From: Yinghuangia soli
GTDB taxonomy: Bacteria; Actinomycetota; Actinomycetes; Streptomycetales; Streptomycetaceae
Assembly (NCBI RefSeq): GCF_021502675.1
Contig: NZ_JAKFHA010000017.1
Span: 13,542 to 77,541 of the forward strand
Direction: 5' to 3'
DNA: 64,000 nt
The first letter of the stretch is position 1. Every line of letters starts with the position of its first letter. Below are positions 19,176 to 27,937 of the stretch, piece by piece. The translations under genes and the position numbers were made by a program. Below the pieces are notes generated by a model, which had not been told where the DNA came from, searched no databases, and saw only the letters and a list, made by a program, of their open reading frames with translations.

Positions 19176-19296
19176 AGAAAGTCTCCTCGTCCCATGGGTG
19201 GGCCCGCCCGGAAGAGTCGAGCCGACGTGCGCATGAGCATCGGAAATGTGCCGCTCCGAAAGAATCAAGTCAATAGCCGATGACATCGAAACGCGT

Positions 19297-19308
19297 TGAC
19301 ACGTGTCA
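19297..19308. promoter_or_regulatory. 12-bp palindrome upstream of the surface protein gene
   Basis: TGACACGTGTCA is a perfect 12-bp palindrome in the 194-bp gap upstream of the WxL-like gene, at a promoter-compatible distance. It is an operator candidate, with no known regulator nearby. Confidence 0.4.
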
Positions 19309-19318
19309 CCGAACGACC

Positions 19319-19348
19319 AAGGCCCCGACGGGAGTTCGCCGGGGCCTT
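19319..19348 (-). terminator. Terminator of the MptpB-like phosphatase gene
   Basis: A 9-bp stem AAGGCCCCG/CGGGGCCTT (19319-19327 with 19340-19348) around a 12-base loop, 21 bp beyond the phosphatase stop on the minus strand. Confidence 0.6.
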
Positions 19349-19369
19349 GCAGACTTGCGGGTGCCGCGC

Positions 19370-20173
19370 TCAGTCCTCCAGGAGGAGTTCGCGCAGGCGC
19401 TTCTGCTTGTCCTCGTCGAACTCCAGGCCCTCGGCGAGGTACGCCTCGAAGGATCCCCAGTGGGTGTCCATGACTTCGAGGGAACCCACCAGGTACTCCT
19501 CGCGCACTTCGAGGAACGGCTGGAACAGCGCCATGAGTTCGGGCCGCGCCGCGAGCTTGTCGGTGCTCGGCGCGTAGCGGCGCTCCGGGTCGTTGCTCTC
19601 CAGGTAGTTCGCCAGGATCGCGTCGTCCGGCACGCCCGCGATGCGCTGGACCAGGGCGGCGGCGATGCCCGCGCGGTCCTTGCCCGCCGAGCAGTGCACG
19701 ACGACCGGCAGGCCGTCCGCCTCGATCAGCGCGTTGAGCAGCGTGACGTGGTTGGCGCGGCGGCTCACCACCTGGTCGCGGTAGTCGTGCGCGATGGCCT
19801 TCTCGGCCTTGCCGTCGCCGAGGCGCTCGCGGAGGACGGCCATGTCCCCGGCCTTGATGTCCGACCAGAAGTCGGACGTGCGCGCCGGGTCGGACATCGG
19901 CAGGTTGATCCACCGCGCGCCGTCGGGGAGGACGTCCGCACCGTCGAGTTCGATGTCGGCCGGGCTGCGCAGGTCGACGACCAGCCGGATGCCGAGCGCG
20001 GCAAGCGCCTCGCGGTCGGCCTCGGTCGGCTTGGCCAGGTGTCCGCTGCGGAAGTAGCGGCCGGGCCGGATACGGCGTCCGTCGGCGGTCGGCAGTCCGC
20101 CGATGTCCCGGAAGTTGCGGATGCCTTCGAGGGCGATGGTGCCGTCCTCGGCATCCGCGTGCTGGTGCCCCAC
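19370..20173 (-). CDS. Tyrosine-specific protein phosphatase, MptpB-like (first copy)
   Basis: A 267-aa Y_phosphatase3-family protein. The N-terminal IRNFRDIGGLPTADGRRIRPGRYFRSG element is typical. The active-site loop HCSAGKDRAG holds Cys161 and Arg167 (C-x5-R). Substrates in this family include phosphotyrosine, phosphoserine and phosphoinositides. The GTG at 20173 is preferred because GGAG lies five bases upstream and the family begins just after it. It is probably cytosolic, although Mycobacterium homologues are secreted. It is followed by its own terminator. Immediately upstream is a perfect 20-bp palindrome that could control it. The metallophosphoesterase lies 110 bp upstream in the same direction. 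Confidence 0.88.
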   Translation of the reverse strand: MGHQHADAEDGTIALEGIRNFRDIGGLPTADGRRIRPGRYFRSGHLAKPTEADREALAALGIRLVVDLRSPADIELDGADVLPDGARWINLPMSDPARTSDFWSDIKAGDMAVLRERLGDGKAEKAIAHDYRDQVVSRRANHVTLLNALIEADGLPVVVHCSAGKDRAGIAAALVQRIAGVPDDAILANYLESNDPERRYAPSTDKLAARPELMALFQPFLEVREEYLVGSLEVMDTHWGSFEAYLAEGLEFDEDKQKRLRELLLED

Positions 20174-20190
20174 ACGTGCTCCTCTCACAC

Positions 20191-20210
20191 GTACGTACGC
20201 GCGTACGTAC
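20191..20210. promoter_or_regulatory. Perfect 20-bp palindrome upstream of phosphatase gene
   Basis: GTACGTACGC followed directly by its exact complement GCGTACGTAC. It starts 18 bp upstream of the phosphatase GTG and is flanked by two direct copies of TCACACGTAC (20185-20194 and 20211-20220). The position fits an operator or a structured 5' leader. Confidence 0.55.
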
Positions 20211-20282
20211 TCACACGTACTTCGGGCCCCGCGTGGTTCTGCGGGACCCGTACTGCTCACGCGGCGGGGGGACGCGTGCGGT

Positions 20283-21230
20283 CTAGGCGCCGCGGGTCGG
20301 GCGCGGCTCGCCGAAGCGCTCTTCGAATTCGGCGTCGGTCAGCTCACGCATCTCTTCGAGCGTGATCCGGCCCATCATCAGGTCGGTCAGGAACTTCGGC
20401 GCGGGCTTGGCGCGCATCGTGTCGGTGATGTCCCCCGGGACGGTGAGGGCTTCCGATTCGACAGTGCCGTCCGCGTGGAGAGTGTAGGTGCGGTAGCTGG
20501 GTCCGTCGAAGACCCGCCCCGCGTAGTCGATGCTGTACGTGGTGGACGGGCACACGAACACCGGCCGCCCCTCGAAGGTGCCGTGCAGGTCGCCGTGCAG
20601 GTGACCGGCACCCAGCGCCCGGATCTTGGGGAAGTCGCGGACCAGCTTTGCCAGTTCGGTGTCGCCCTGGGCGTCCGGTGCGATGTCGGGCAGCGGCGGG
20701 TGGTGCAGCCACACGAAGACGTGCTCGGCGGAGGTCGCCTCCAGGATCGCGCGGGCCTGCGCGGCCTCGGCGGGGGTGAGCTCGGGCTGCTCGGCGGCCG
20801 TCATGCGGTCGTCGCGGTCGCGGTACGTGCCGTCGCCGGCGTCCTCGCGGCCGCGGGCGTTGCTGTCCAGGAAGAGCATCAGCCAGGAGCCGACGCGGAC
20901 CGCGGTCTCCAGGTGCACGTTGCGGCGCGGCAGGCAGGCCCGGTAGGCGTCGTTCCTGTCGTGGTTGCCGGACAGGCAGTAGACGGGCGCCGGAACGGCG
21001 TCCAGGACGTCGCCGAGGCGCTCGTAGGCCCCGGGCTCCCCCAGGTCGGCGAGGTCGCCGGTGGCCACCACGAGGGACGCCGCGGCTATCGCGCCGGCGG
21101 CGTGGCCGAGGACGGCGGCGAGGCCGGCGTCCGGGTCGTGCTGCACGAATCCGCGGACACCTGCGGTGTCGGGGAAGTGCAGGTCGGAGATCTGGACGAG
21201 GGTGACCGGGTCCGCAGCCGTCGTGCTCAT
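20283..21230 (-). CDS. Calcineurin-like metallophosphoesterase, CpdA-like
   Basis: A 315-aa binuclear-metal phosphoesterase. The five metal-binding motifs are present in order: SDLHF (D-x-H), GDLAD (G-D), GNHDRND (GNHD), WLHHPP and GHLHGDLHG. The closest functional analogues are class III cyclic-nucleotide phosphodiesterases, although general phosphodiesterase activity is equally possible. The ATG at 21230 is the natural start. There is no signal peptide. It lies 110 bp before the tyrosine phosphatase on the same strand, and the intervening palindrome suggests separate control. No cyclase gene is nearby. Confidence 0.88.
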   Translation of the reverse strand: MSTTAADPVTLVQISDLHFPDTAGVRGFVQHDPDAGLAAVLGHAAGAIAAASLVVATGDLADLGEPGAYERLGDVLDAVPAPVYCLSGNHDRNDAYRACLPRRNVHLETAVRVGSWLMLFLDSNARGREDAGDGTYRDRDDRMTAAEQPELTPAEAAQARAILEATSAEHVFVWLHHPPLPDIAPDAQGDTELAKLVRDFPKIRALGAGHLHGDLHGTFEGRPVFVCPSTTYSIDYAGRVFDGPSYRTYTLHADGTVESEALTVPGDITDTMRAKPAPKFLTDLMMGRITLEEMRELTDAEFEERFGEPRPTRGA

Positions 21231-21539
21231 GCGCCTCTTCGTTCGGTGGTTCGAAGGGTTCAGGTCGTGCCGGCTCGCTCAGCGTCGATCATCTGACGAG
21301 TCGTCACGCATGGTGCCACCCCGGGCGCGCAACGGGAATGGCCGCGGCAAAGATCTGTGGACGTATTCCGGAAAGCTATGGCGGATGCGTTACATACGCA
21401 TGAGTATGGAAGTCCGATCGGGGGAACGGGCACAGCCCCGCCGGACGACGCCATTGGCGTCCGGCGGGGCTGTGGAAGACCGCAGAAGGCGGATCAGCTG
21501 CGGGTACTGCAGTACTGCGCGGGCTCGCTCGACCGGTGA
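21231..21539. other. 309-bp intergenic stretch
   Basis: It holds the promoter region of the metallophosphoesterase gene next to 21231 and the mmsA terminator at 21431-21474. A locally AT-richer stretch (about 21340-21420, with TACATACGCATGAGTATG) may be the promoter. No gene is visible. Confidence 0.5.
21431..21474 (-). terminator. mmsA terminator
   Basis: A 17-bp perfect stem (21431-21447 with 21458-21474) around a ten-base loop, 66 bp downstream of the mmsA stop on the minus strand. An alternative inner pairing, GACGCC-ATT-GGCGTC, is possible. Confidence 0.85.
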
Positions 21540-23042
21540 TCAGCTGTTGGTCGGGAAGCCCAGGTTGATGCCGCCGTGCGAGGGGTCGAGCCAGCGCTGC
21601 GTGACGACCTTGCCGCGCGTGAAGAAGTGCACGCCCTCGGCGCCGTACGCGTGGGTGTCGCCGAACAGCGAGGCCTTCCAGCCGCCGAACGAGTAGTAGG
21701 CCACCGGCACCGGGATCGGCACGTTGATGCCGACCATGCCGACCTCGACCTCGTTCTGGAACTTGCGGGCCGCGCCGCCGTCGTTCGTGAAGATCGCGGT
21801 GCCGTTGCCGTACGGGTTGGCGTTGATGAGCGCCAGGCCCTCGTCGTACGACTCGACGCGCACGACCGACAGCACCGGGCCGAAGATCTCGTCCGTGTAG
21901 ATGGACATCTCCGGGGTGACCTTGTCGAACAGCGTCGGACCGAGCCAGAAGCCGTCCGCGGTGTCGTCGCCGTCGATCGGGTGCAGGCGGCCGTCGACGA
22001 CCAGCTCGGCACCCTCCTTGACGCCCGCCTCGACGTACGAGATGACCTTGTCGGCGTGCTGGCGGGTGACCAGCGGGCCCATCTCGGAGGTGGCGTTGCA
22101 GCCGGCGCCGACGCGCAGGCCCGCGATGCGCTCCTTGATCTTGGCGATCAGCTCGTCCGCGATCGGCTCGACCGCGACCAGCGCGGAGATGGCCATGCAG
22201 CGCTCGCCCGCGGCACCGAAGCCGGCGTTGACCGCGGCGTCGGCGACCAGGTCGAGGTCGGCGTCCGGGAGCACCAGCATGTGGTTCTTGGCGCCGCCCA
22301 GGGCCTGCACGCGCTTGCCGTAGCGGGTGCCGTTCTCGTACACGTACTTGGCGATCGGGGTCGAGCCCACGAACGACACGGACTTGACGTCCGGGTGCTC
22401 GAGCAGGCGGTCGACCGAGACCTTGTCGCCGTGCACGACGTTGAAGACGCCGTCCGGCAGGCCGGCCTGCTTCCACAGCTCGGCCAGGAACTGCGCGGCC
22501 GACGGGTCCTTCTCGGACGGCTTGAGGATGACGGTGTTGCCGGTCGCGATGGCGAGCGGGAAGAACCACATCGGGACCATCGCCGGGAAGTTGAACGGCG
22601 AGATGATCGCGACCGGGCCGAGCGGCTGGCGGATCGAGTAGACGTCGATGCCGGTCGAGGCCTGCTCCGAGAAGCCGCCCTTCTGCAGCTGCGGCACGCC
22701 GCACGCGAACTCCACGACCTCCTGGCCGCGGGCGATCTCGCCGAGCGCGTCGGAGTGCACCTTGCCGTGCTCTTCGACGATGATCGCGGCCAGCTCGTCC
22801 TTCTTGGCGTCGAGCAGCTCGCGGAACTTGAACAGCACCTGCGAGCGCTTGGCGAGCGACGCGTTGCGCCAGGACGCGAAGGCCTCGACAGCGGCGCCCA
22901 CGGCAGCGTCCACCTCGGCGACCGAGGCGAAGTCGACGGTGCCGGTCACCTTGCCGGTGGCGGGGTTGTAGATGTCGCCGCGGCGCTCGGAGGTGCCGGT
23001 CCAGGCGGCGCCGCCGATCCAGTGGGTGATGTGCTTGCTCAA
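21540..23042 (-). CDS. mmsA: Methylmalonate-semialdehyde dehydrogenase (CoA-acylating)
   Basis: A 500-aa CoA-dependent aldehyde dehydrogenase converting methylmalonate semialdehyde to propionyl-CoA (valine and myo-inositol breakdown) or malonate semialdehyde to acetyl-CoA (beta-alanine/propane-diamine route). It begins THWIGGAAW and ends with the family-typical FFTRGKVVTQRW. The catalytic Cys282 is in FGAAGERCMAIS, with GGAKNHMLVLPDADLD before it. The start is TTG at 23042: GGAGG lies seven bases upstream and the conserved N-terminus follows at once. It precedes the FAD oxidase gene's terminator, so it is its own unit. Next to aminotransferases and amine genes, a role in beta-alanine breakdown is possible. 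Confidence 0.93.
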   Translation of the reverse strand: MSKHITHWIGGAAWTGTSERRGDIYNPATGKVTGTVDFASVAEVDAAVGAAVEAFASWRNASLAKRSQVLFKFRELLDAKKDELAAIIVEEHGKVHSDALGEIARGQEVVEFACGVPQLQKGGFSEQASTGIDVYSIRQPLGPVAIISPFNFPAMVPMWFFPLAIATGNTVILKPSEKDPSAAQFLAELWKQAGLPDGVFNVVHGDKVSVDRLLEHPDVKSVSFVGSTPIAKYVYENGTRYGKRVQALGGAKNHMLVLPDADLDLVADAAVNAGFGAAGERCMAISALVAVEPIADELIAKIKERIAGLRVGAGCNATSEMGPLVTRQHADKVISYVEAGVKEGAELVVDGRLHPIDGDDTADGFWLGPTLFDKVTPEMSIYTDEIFGPVLSVVRVESYDEGLALINANPYGNGTAIFTNDGGAARKFQNEVEVGMVGINVPIPVPVAYYSFGGWKASLFGDTHAYGAEGVHFFTRGKVVTQRWLDPSHGGINLGFPTNS

Positions 23043-23261
23043 GTGAGGGCCTCCGGTGACGGCGCCGAACATGCGCGTCGGCGGCGAAGAACTCGAGTAC
23101 GGGGCCGGGGCGGACCAAACGGGTCGAACCGCGCACCGCACCCCTACGTACGCCAGTCTCATCAACCGCGGGGCCGCACTCAACCTGCACCCTGTCGGCC
23201 GTTCGGCGCACAGCCTTACAGGTCGTCGTGCGGAGCCGCCCGGCATGCCCTGACAAGCCGG

Positions 23262-23302
23262 AAAAAGCCGTCAGGCGGCACCCTTTCGGGTGCCGCCTGA
23301 CG
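23262..23302 (-). terminator. Rho-independent terminator with U tract
   Basis: A perfect 15-bp stem (23269-23283 with 23288-23302), a TTTC loop, and on the minus strand a following run GCTTTTTCC (23262-23268 area). It closes the potABC-oxidase unit. Confidence 0.93.
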
Positions 23303-23335
23303 AGTGACCGCCGCGCGGGGTACGCGCAGCGCAGA

Positions 23336-24748
23336 TCAGCTGTCGAAGCCCATACCGGCCTTGTCGAGCGCCTTGAGCCACAGGTTGCGCTTGCCGCCGT
23401 TGGCGTCGGCGCGGGTCAGCGCGCGCTGGGTGAGCTCGATGCCGACCCAGCGGACCGGCTCCGGCGGGAACGGGATCGGCTTGGTCTTGACCATCTTGAG
23501 CTCGGTGCGCTCGGTGGAACGGCCGTCCAGCTTGTCGAGCATGACCTCGGCGCCGAAGCGGGTGGCGCCGACGCCCAGGCCGGTGTAGCCCATCGCGTAC
23601 GCGACCTTGCCCTTGTACGCGGTGCCGAAGAACGCCGAGAAGCGGCTGCACGTGTCGATCGCGCCGCCCCACGTGTGCGTGAAGCGCAGGCCTTCGAGCT
23701 GCGGGAACGTCTCGAAGAAGTGCCCGGCGAGCTTGGCGAAGGTGGCCGGCCGCTGGTCGTGGTCGGCGGAGACCTTCTGGTTGAAGTCGTAGACCGCGTC
23801 GTAGCCGCCCCACAGGATCCGGTTGTCCGCGGACAGCCGGTAGTAGTGGAAGTGGTTGGCGCTGTCGCCGATGCCCTGGCGGTTCTTCCAGCCGATCGAG
23901 TCGAGCTGCTCCTCGCTCAGCGGCTCGGTCATCATCGCGTAGTCGTAGACCGGCACGACGAACGAGCGCAGGCGCTTGACCAGGTTCGGGAACACGTTGG
24001 TGCCCAGCGCGACGCGGCCCGCGTAGAGCTTGCCGTAGCCGGTGGTCAGCACCATGCCGGCGCCGTGCGCCTTCAGGTCGGTGGCCTGGGTGTGCTCGTA
24101 GATGCGGACGCCGAGCTTGAGGCATGCGGCCTTGAGGCCCCAGGCCAGCTTGGCCGGGTTCACGATCGCGCAGCCGTTCTTGTCCCACAGGCCGGCCTGG
24201 TACGTCGGCGAGTGGACCTCGGCCTGCACCTGGTCGCGGTCCAGGAACTCGGCGTCGATGCCGTGCTCCTGCATGATCGCGACGCCTTCGCGCAGCTCGT
24301 CGGCCTGCCACTGCTGGGTGGCCACCGCGAGCTCGCCGGTGCGGCGGTAGTCGCAGTCGATGCCGTACCGCTTGACCGCGGCCTCGATCTCGTCGAGGTT
24401 CTCCTCGCCGAGCTGCTCCAGGCGGCGGATGTCGTCCGGCCAGCGGTCCAGGCCGTTCCAGAAGCCGTGCGTGAGGCTGGCCGCGCAGAAACCGCCGTTG
24501 CGGCCCGAGGCCGCCCAGCCGATCTCCTGGCCCTCGATCAGCACGACGTCGCGCGAGGGGTTGCGCTCCTTGGCGATCAGCGCGGTCCACAGGCCCGAGT
24601 AGCCGCCGCCGACCACCGCGAGGTCGGCGTGGTCGTCGCCGATCAGCGCGGGCAGCGCCGCCGGGCGGGCCGGGTCGTCGAGCCAGAACGGGACCGGCGT
24701 CGCGTCCGCGAGGGACCGGGTGGGATCCAGAGACTTCGCGGGATCCAT
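23336..24748 (-). CDS. FAD-dependent amine oxidoreductase, PuuB/DAO-like (first copy)
   Basis: A 470-aa flavoprotein. The Rossmann motif VVGGGYSGLW is near residue 45, followed by the conserved AASGRNGGFC and, near the C-terminus, YTGLGVGATRFGAE. This architecture (DAO domain) matches gamma-glutamylputrescine oxidase PuuB and related amine or amino-acid oxidases, which make an aldehyde, ammonia and H2O2. The ATG at 24748 lies 65 bp after the potC stop. It is the last gene of the potA-potB-potC unit, which suggests it acts on the imported amine. A second, similar oxidase is at 44322. The exact substrate is inferred only. Confidence 0.87.
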   Translation of the reverse strand: MDPAKSLDPTRSLADATPVPFWLDDPARPAALPALIGDDHADLAVVGGGYSGLWTALIAKERNPSRDVVLIEGQEIGWAASGRNGGFCAASLTHGFWNGLDRWPDDIRRLEQLGEENLDEIEAAVKRYGIDCDYRRTGELAVATQQWQADELREGVAIMQEHGIDAEFLDRDQVQAEVHSPTYQAGLWDKNGCAIVNPAKLAWGLKAACLKLGVRIYEHTQATDLKAHGAGMVLTTGYGKLYAGRVALGTNVFPNLVKRLRSFVVPVYDYAMMTEPLSEEQLDSIGWKNRQGIGDSANHFHYYRLSADNRILWGGYDAVYDFNQKVSADHDQRPATFAKLAGHFFETFPQLEGLRFTHTWGGAIDTCSRFSAFFGTAYKGKVAYAMGYTGLGVGATRFGAEVMLDKLDGRSTERTELKMVKTKPIPFPPEPVRWVGIELTQRALTRADANGGKRNLWLKALDKAGMGFDS

Positions 24749-24813
24749 CGGTTTCCACAACCTCTCTTGTGCGGCCCGGCCGGAGAGGCCGGGCCGCTCG
24801 CACTGCCTACTTG

Positions 24814-25710
24814 TCAGGAAGCCTTTTGCTTCCTGCGGTTCGTCCGCACTTGGCCGACGATGACGACCGCGATCGCGATGAAGAACATCGCGGACCCGAT
24901 CACGTTGATCTGCGGCGGAGTACCCCGCTGCGCCGCGCCCCACACGAACATCGGGAAGGTGACGGTGTCGCCCGAGTTGAAGTTCGTGATGACGAAGTCG
25001 TCGAAGGACAGCGAGAACGCGAGGAGGGCGCCGGCGCCGATGCCGGGGGCGGCGATCGGCAGGGTGACGCGCAGGAAGGTCTGCGTCGGGGACGCGTACA
25101 GGTCCTGCGCGGCCTCTTCCAGCTTGGGGTCCATGCCCAGCACGCGCGCCTTGACCGCGACGACGACGAAGCTGAGGCAGAACATCACGTGCGCGATCAG
25201 GATCGTCCAGAAGCCGAACGAGATGCGCATGTTGAGGAACAGCGTGCCGAGCGAGGCGCCCATGACGACCTCGGGCATCGACATCGGCACGAACAGCAGC
25301 GTGTTGGTCAGGCCGCGGCCGCGGAAGCGGTAGCGGCCCAGCGCGAACGCCACGGCGGTGCCGAGCACGGTCGCGAACAGCGTGGACAGGAAGGCGATCT
25401 CCAGGCTGGTGATCAGCGAGTCCTTGATGCCCGCGACGCCGAACGGGTCCTTCCACGCGTCGAGCGTGAAGCCGTTCCAGGTGTAGTTGAACTTGCCGTT
25501 CGGGTCGTTGAACGAGAACAGCAGCACGACCAGGTTCGGCAGCGTCATGTACGCGAGCGCCAGGATGCCGAACAGCGTCACGACGTTGCGGCGCAGCCAG
25601 CGCAGCGCGCGGGCCGGGGCGGACAGCTGGTGGGCCGCGGGCGGGGTGGCCCGGCGGTGCGACCCGCCTGCGTGCGAGCCGCCGGTCTGCGGGGTGAGGG
25701 TCGCGGTCAT
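24814..25710 (-). CDS. potC: Polyamine-type ABC transporter permease
   Basis: A 298-aa inner-membrane permease with six hydrophobic segments after a His/Pro-rich cytosolic tail (about residues 1-35). The binding-protein-dependent transport (EAA) loop reads LEEAAQDLYASPTQTFLRVTLP, which contacts the ATPase. The FDDFVITNF stretch near the C-terminal segments is typical of PotC. The ATG at 25710 overlaps the potB stop by one base (TGATG), so translation is coupled. It functions with PotA and PotB, and with PotD encoded about 13 kb away. Confidence 0.92.
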   Translation of the reverse strand: MTATLTPQTGGSHAGGSHRRATPPAAHQLSAPARALRWLRRNVVTLFGILALAYMTLPNLVVLLFSFNDPNGKFNYTWNGFTLDAWKDPFGVAGIKDSLITSLEIAFLSTLFATVLGTAVAFALGRYRFRGRGLTNTLLFVPMSMPEVVMGASLGTLFLNMRISFGFWTILIAHVMFCLSFVVVAVKARVLGMDPKLEEAAQDLYASPTQTFLRVTLPIAAPGIGAGALLAFSLSFDDFVITNFNSGDTVTFPMFVWGAAQRGTPPQINVIGSAMFFIAIAVVIVGQVRTNRRKQKAS

Positions 25711-26639
25711 CAGACGAGTTCCTCCGTCCCGGCCTTGCGGATGTACGCCGACACCATCAGCACGATGAGCAGCATGAGGATGAACGACAGGGCGGCTGCG
25801 GTCGGGTAGTCCAGGACGCGCAGGAACTGCGTCTGGATCACGTTGCCCGCCATGCCGGTGTCCGGCGAGCCGAGCCACGCGGCGTTCACGTAGTCGCCGG
25901 ACGCCGGGATGAAGGTCAGCAGCGTGCCGGAGACCACGCCGGGCAGCGACAGCGGGAAGGTGACCTTGCGGAAGGTCGTCTTCGGGTCCGCGTACAGGTC
26001 GTTCGCGGCCTCGTGCAGGCGCGGGTCGATGCGCTCCAGCGAGGCGTACAGCGGCAGCACCATGAACGGCAGGAAGTTGTACGTCAGACCGCAGATCACC
26101 GCGAGCGGCGTGGCCAGCACGCGGTCGCCCTCGGTCAGCCCGAGCAGCGCGGTGACGTCGGTGAAGTGCAGCGTGTTGAGGACGTCGACCACGATGCCGT
26201 TGTCGGCCAGGATCGTCTTCCAGGCCAGCGTGCGGACCAGGAAGCTGGTGAAGAACGGCGCGATGACCAGGACCAGCCACAGGCCGCGCCACTTGCCGGC
26301 CTTGAAGGCGATGGCGTACGCGAGCGGGTAGCCGATGACCAGGCACATGACCGTCGCGGCCGCGGCGTACCCGAAGGACCGCAGGAACTGCGGGTAGTAC
26401 GTCTGCAGCGCGTCCCAGTAAGTGGAGAAGTGCCACGTGAACTCGTAGCCCTTCTCCAGGCCGCCGGTCTGGAGCGAGGTGCCGCCCTGGACCAGCATCG
26501 GGATCAGGAAGAAGACGACCAGCCAGATCATGCCGGGCGCGAGCAGGGCGTACGGGACCCAGCGGCCGCGCTTCGGCGGCTCCTTCAGGTCGTCCGTCCC
26601 GCCGCCGCCACCGCCGCCGGTGGGGGCGAGAGCGTTCAT
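25710..26639 (-). CDS. potB: Polyamine-type ABC transporter permease
   Basis: A 309-aa inner-membrane permease. A Gly-rich stretch (residues 7-14) precedes the first helix VPYALLAPGMIWLVVFFLIP. The EAA loop is LHEAANDLYADPKTTFRKVTFP, followed by FIPASGDYVNAAWLG as in PotB. The ATG at 26639 overlaps the potA stop (ATGA), so it is the second gene of a coupled operon. It probably forms a heterodimer with PotC. Confidence 0.92.
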   Translation of the reverse strand: MNALAPTGGGGGGGTDDLKEPPKRGRWVPYALLAPGMIWLVVFFLIPMLVQGGTSLQTGGLEKGYEFTWHFSTYWDALQTYYPQFLRSFGYAAAATVMCLVIGYPLAYAIAFKAGKWRGLWLVLVIAPFFTSFLVRTLAWKTILADNGIVVDVLNTLHFTDVTALLGLTEGDRVLATPLAVICGLTYNFLPFMVLPLYASLERIDPRLHEAANDLYADPKTTFRKVTFPLSLPGVVSGTLLTFIPASGDYVNAAWLGSPDTGMAGNVIQTQFLRVLDYPTAAALSFILMLLIVLMVSAYIRKAGTEELV

Positions 26640-27775
26640 GCCTTCACCGCCGCCGATGCCGTCGCGGGCTCGGGCGCGAGGCCGAAGCCGTGGTCCGGGT
26701 TCCAGTGCAGGACGACGGGCGCGCCGGGCACGAGGCGGTGGTCGCGCTCCATGTTCTGCTCGAACACGGTGATCTCCTGTGCCCACGGCATGCGGACGGT
26801 GTACTGCGTGGAGACGCCGATGAAGCTGGAGTCGACGATGACGCCGCCGTCTATTCGGTTCCGGTTCCCGTTCGAGTCGGCCGCCGAGGCGTGCTGGATG
26901 GCGATCTTCTCCGGGCGGATGCCCATGACGACCTGGTCGCCCTGCGCGGCGGTGCGGTCGACCGGGAGCGCCATGCGGGTGCCGTGCACGTCCATGAGCA
27001 GGTAGCCGCCGCTGGTGCCGGTGATCCGGGTGTCCAGCAGATTGGACTGGCCGAGGAAGTTCGCCACGAACTTGGTGCGCGGCGACTCGTACAGGTCGGC
27101 CGGCGAACCGAGTTGCTCGACGACCCCGCCGTTCATGACGGCGATGGTGTCGGCCATGGTCATGGCCTCTTCCTGGTCGTGCGTGACGTGCACGAAGGTG
27201 ATGCCGACCTCGGTCTGGATGCGCTTGAGCTCGAGCTGCATCTGGCGGCGCAGCTTCAGGTCGAGCGCGCCCAGCGGCTCGTCCAGGAGCAGGACCTGCG
27301 GGTGGTTGATGAGCGCCCGGGCCACCGCGACACGCTGCTGCTGGCCGCCCGAGAGCTGAGCGGGCTTGCGGCCGCCCAGGTGCCCGAGCTCGACCAGCTC
27401 CAGCATCTCCTTGACCGGGCCGTCGACGTCCTTGCGGCCCTTGCGGCGCAGACCGAACGCGACGTTCTCCGCGACGCTGAGGTGCGGGAACAGCGCGTAG
27501 TTCTGGAAAACGGTGTTGACCGGCCGCTTGTAGGGCGGCAGACCGGTGACGTCCTGGCCGCCGATGAGCACCTGTCCGGTGGTCGGCTCCTCCAGGCCGG
27601 CGATCATCCGCAGCGTGGTCGTCTTGCCGCACCCGGAGGCGCCGAGGACCGCGAAGAATGAGCCCGCGGGGATCGTCAGATCCGTGGGCTGGACGACGGT
27701 GTTGCTGCCGAAGCTCTTGCTCAGGCCCACCAGGTTGACGTCGCCGGACGCGCCGGCCCGCTGCTGCTCGCTCAT
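26636..27775 (-). CDS. potA: Polyamine-type ABC transporter ATP-binding protein
   Basis: A 379-aa ATPase energising import. Walker A GASGCGKTTT is at about residues 45-54, the Q-loop at VFQNYALFPHLSV, the signature LSGGQQQRVAVARAL, Walker B LLLDEPLGAL and the switch His in VTHDQEEA. The C-terminal third is the TOBE-type regulatory domain (GIRPEKIAI). The ATG at 27775 (MSEQQRAG) is preferred over one at 27826 because the core domain follows shortly and AGAGGG precedes it. It heads potA-potB-potC-oxidase; no binding-protein gene is in this operon. It lies 162 bp downstream of the aldehyde dehydrogenase gene, separated by a long hairpin. Confidence 0.94.
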   Translation of the reverse strand: MSEQQRAGASGDVNLVGLSKSFGSNTVVQPTDLTIPAGSFFAVLGASGCGKTTTLRMIAGLEEPTTGQVLIGGQDVTGLPPYKRPVNTVFQNYALFPHLSVAENVAFGLRRKGRKDVDGPVKEMLELVELGHLGGRKPAQLSGGQQQRVAVARALINHPQVLLLDEPLGALDLKLRRQMQLELKRIQTEVGITFVHVTHDQEEAMTMADTIAVMNGGVVEQLGSPADLYESPRTKFVANFLGQSNLLDTRITGTSGGYLLMDVHGTRMALPVDRTAAQGDQVVMGIRPEKIAIQHASAADSNGNRNRIDGGVIVDSSFIGVSTQYTVRMPWAQEITVFEQNMERDHRLVPGAPVVLHWNPDHGFGLAPEPATASAAVKA

Positions 27776-27841
27776 GTTCCCTCTGGACAGCACCGGCCGG
27801 CCGCCCGGCTCCCGGGCGGCGGGCAAGCGCCTTGGTACGTA

Positions 27842-27924
27842 CCGCGGTCCGTGCGGCGGGCGGGCCGGCCGAGGTCGCTCGGAGACGACTCGGCCGGCCC
27901 GCCCGCCGCGCTCACGGACCGCGG
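27842..27924. terminator. Very long GC-rich hairpin between aldehyde dehydrogenase and potA
   Basis: An inner stem of 20 perfect bp (27854-27873 with 27889-27908) is extended by an outer perfect 12-bp stem (27842-27853 with 27913-27924), with a four-base bulge on one side and a 15-base loop. It is probably a terminator for the upstream dehydrogenase gene. It also sits in the leader/promoter gap of potA, so attenuation is possible. Confidence 0.75.
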
Positions 27925-27937
27925 CGGATGGGTGTGA

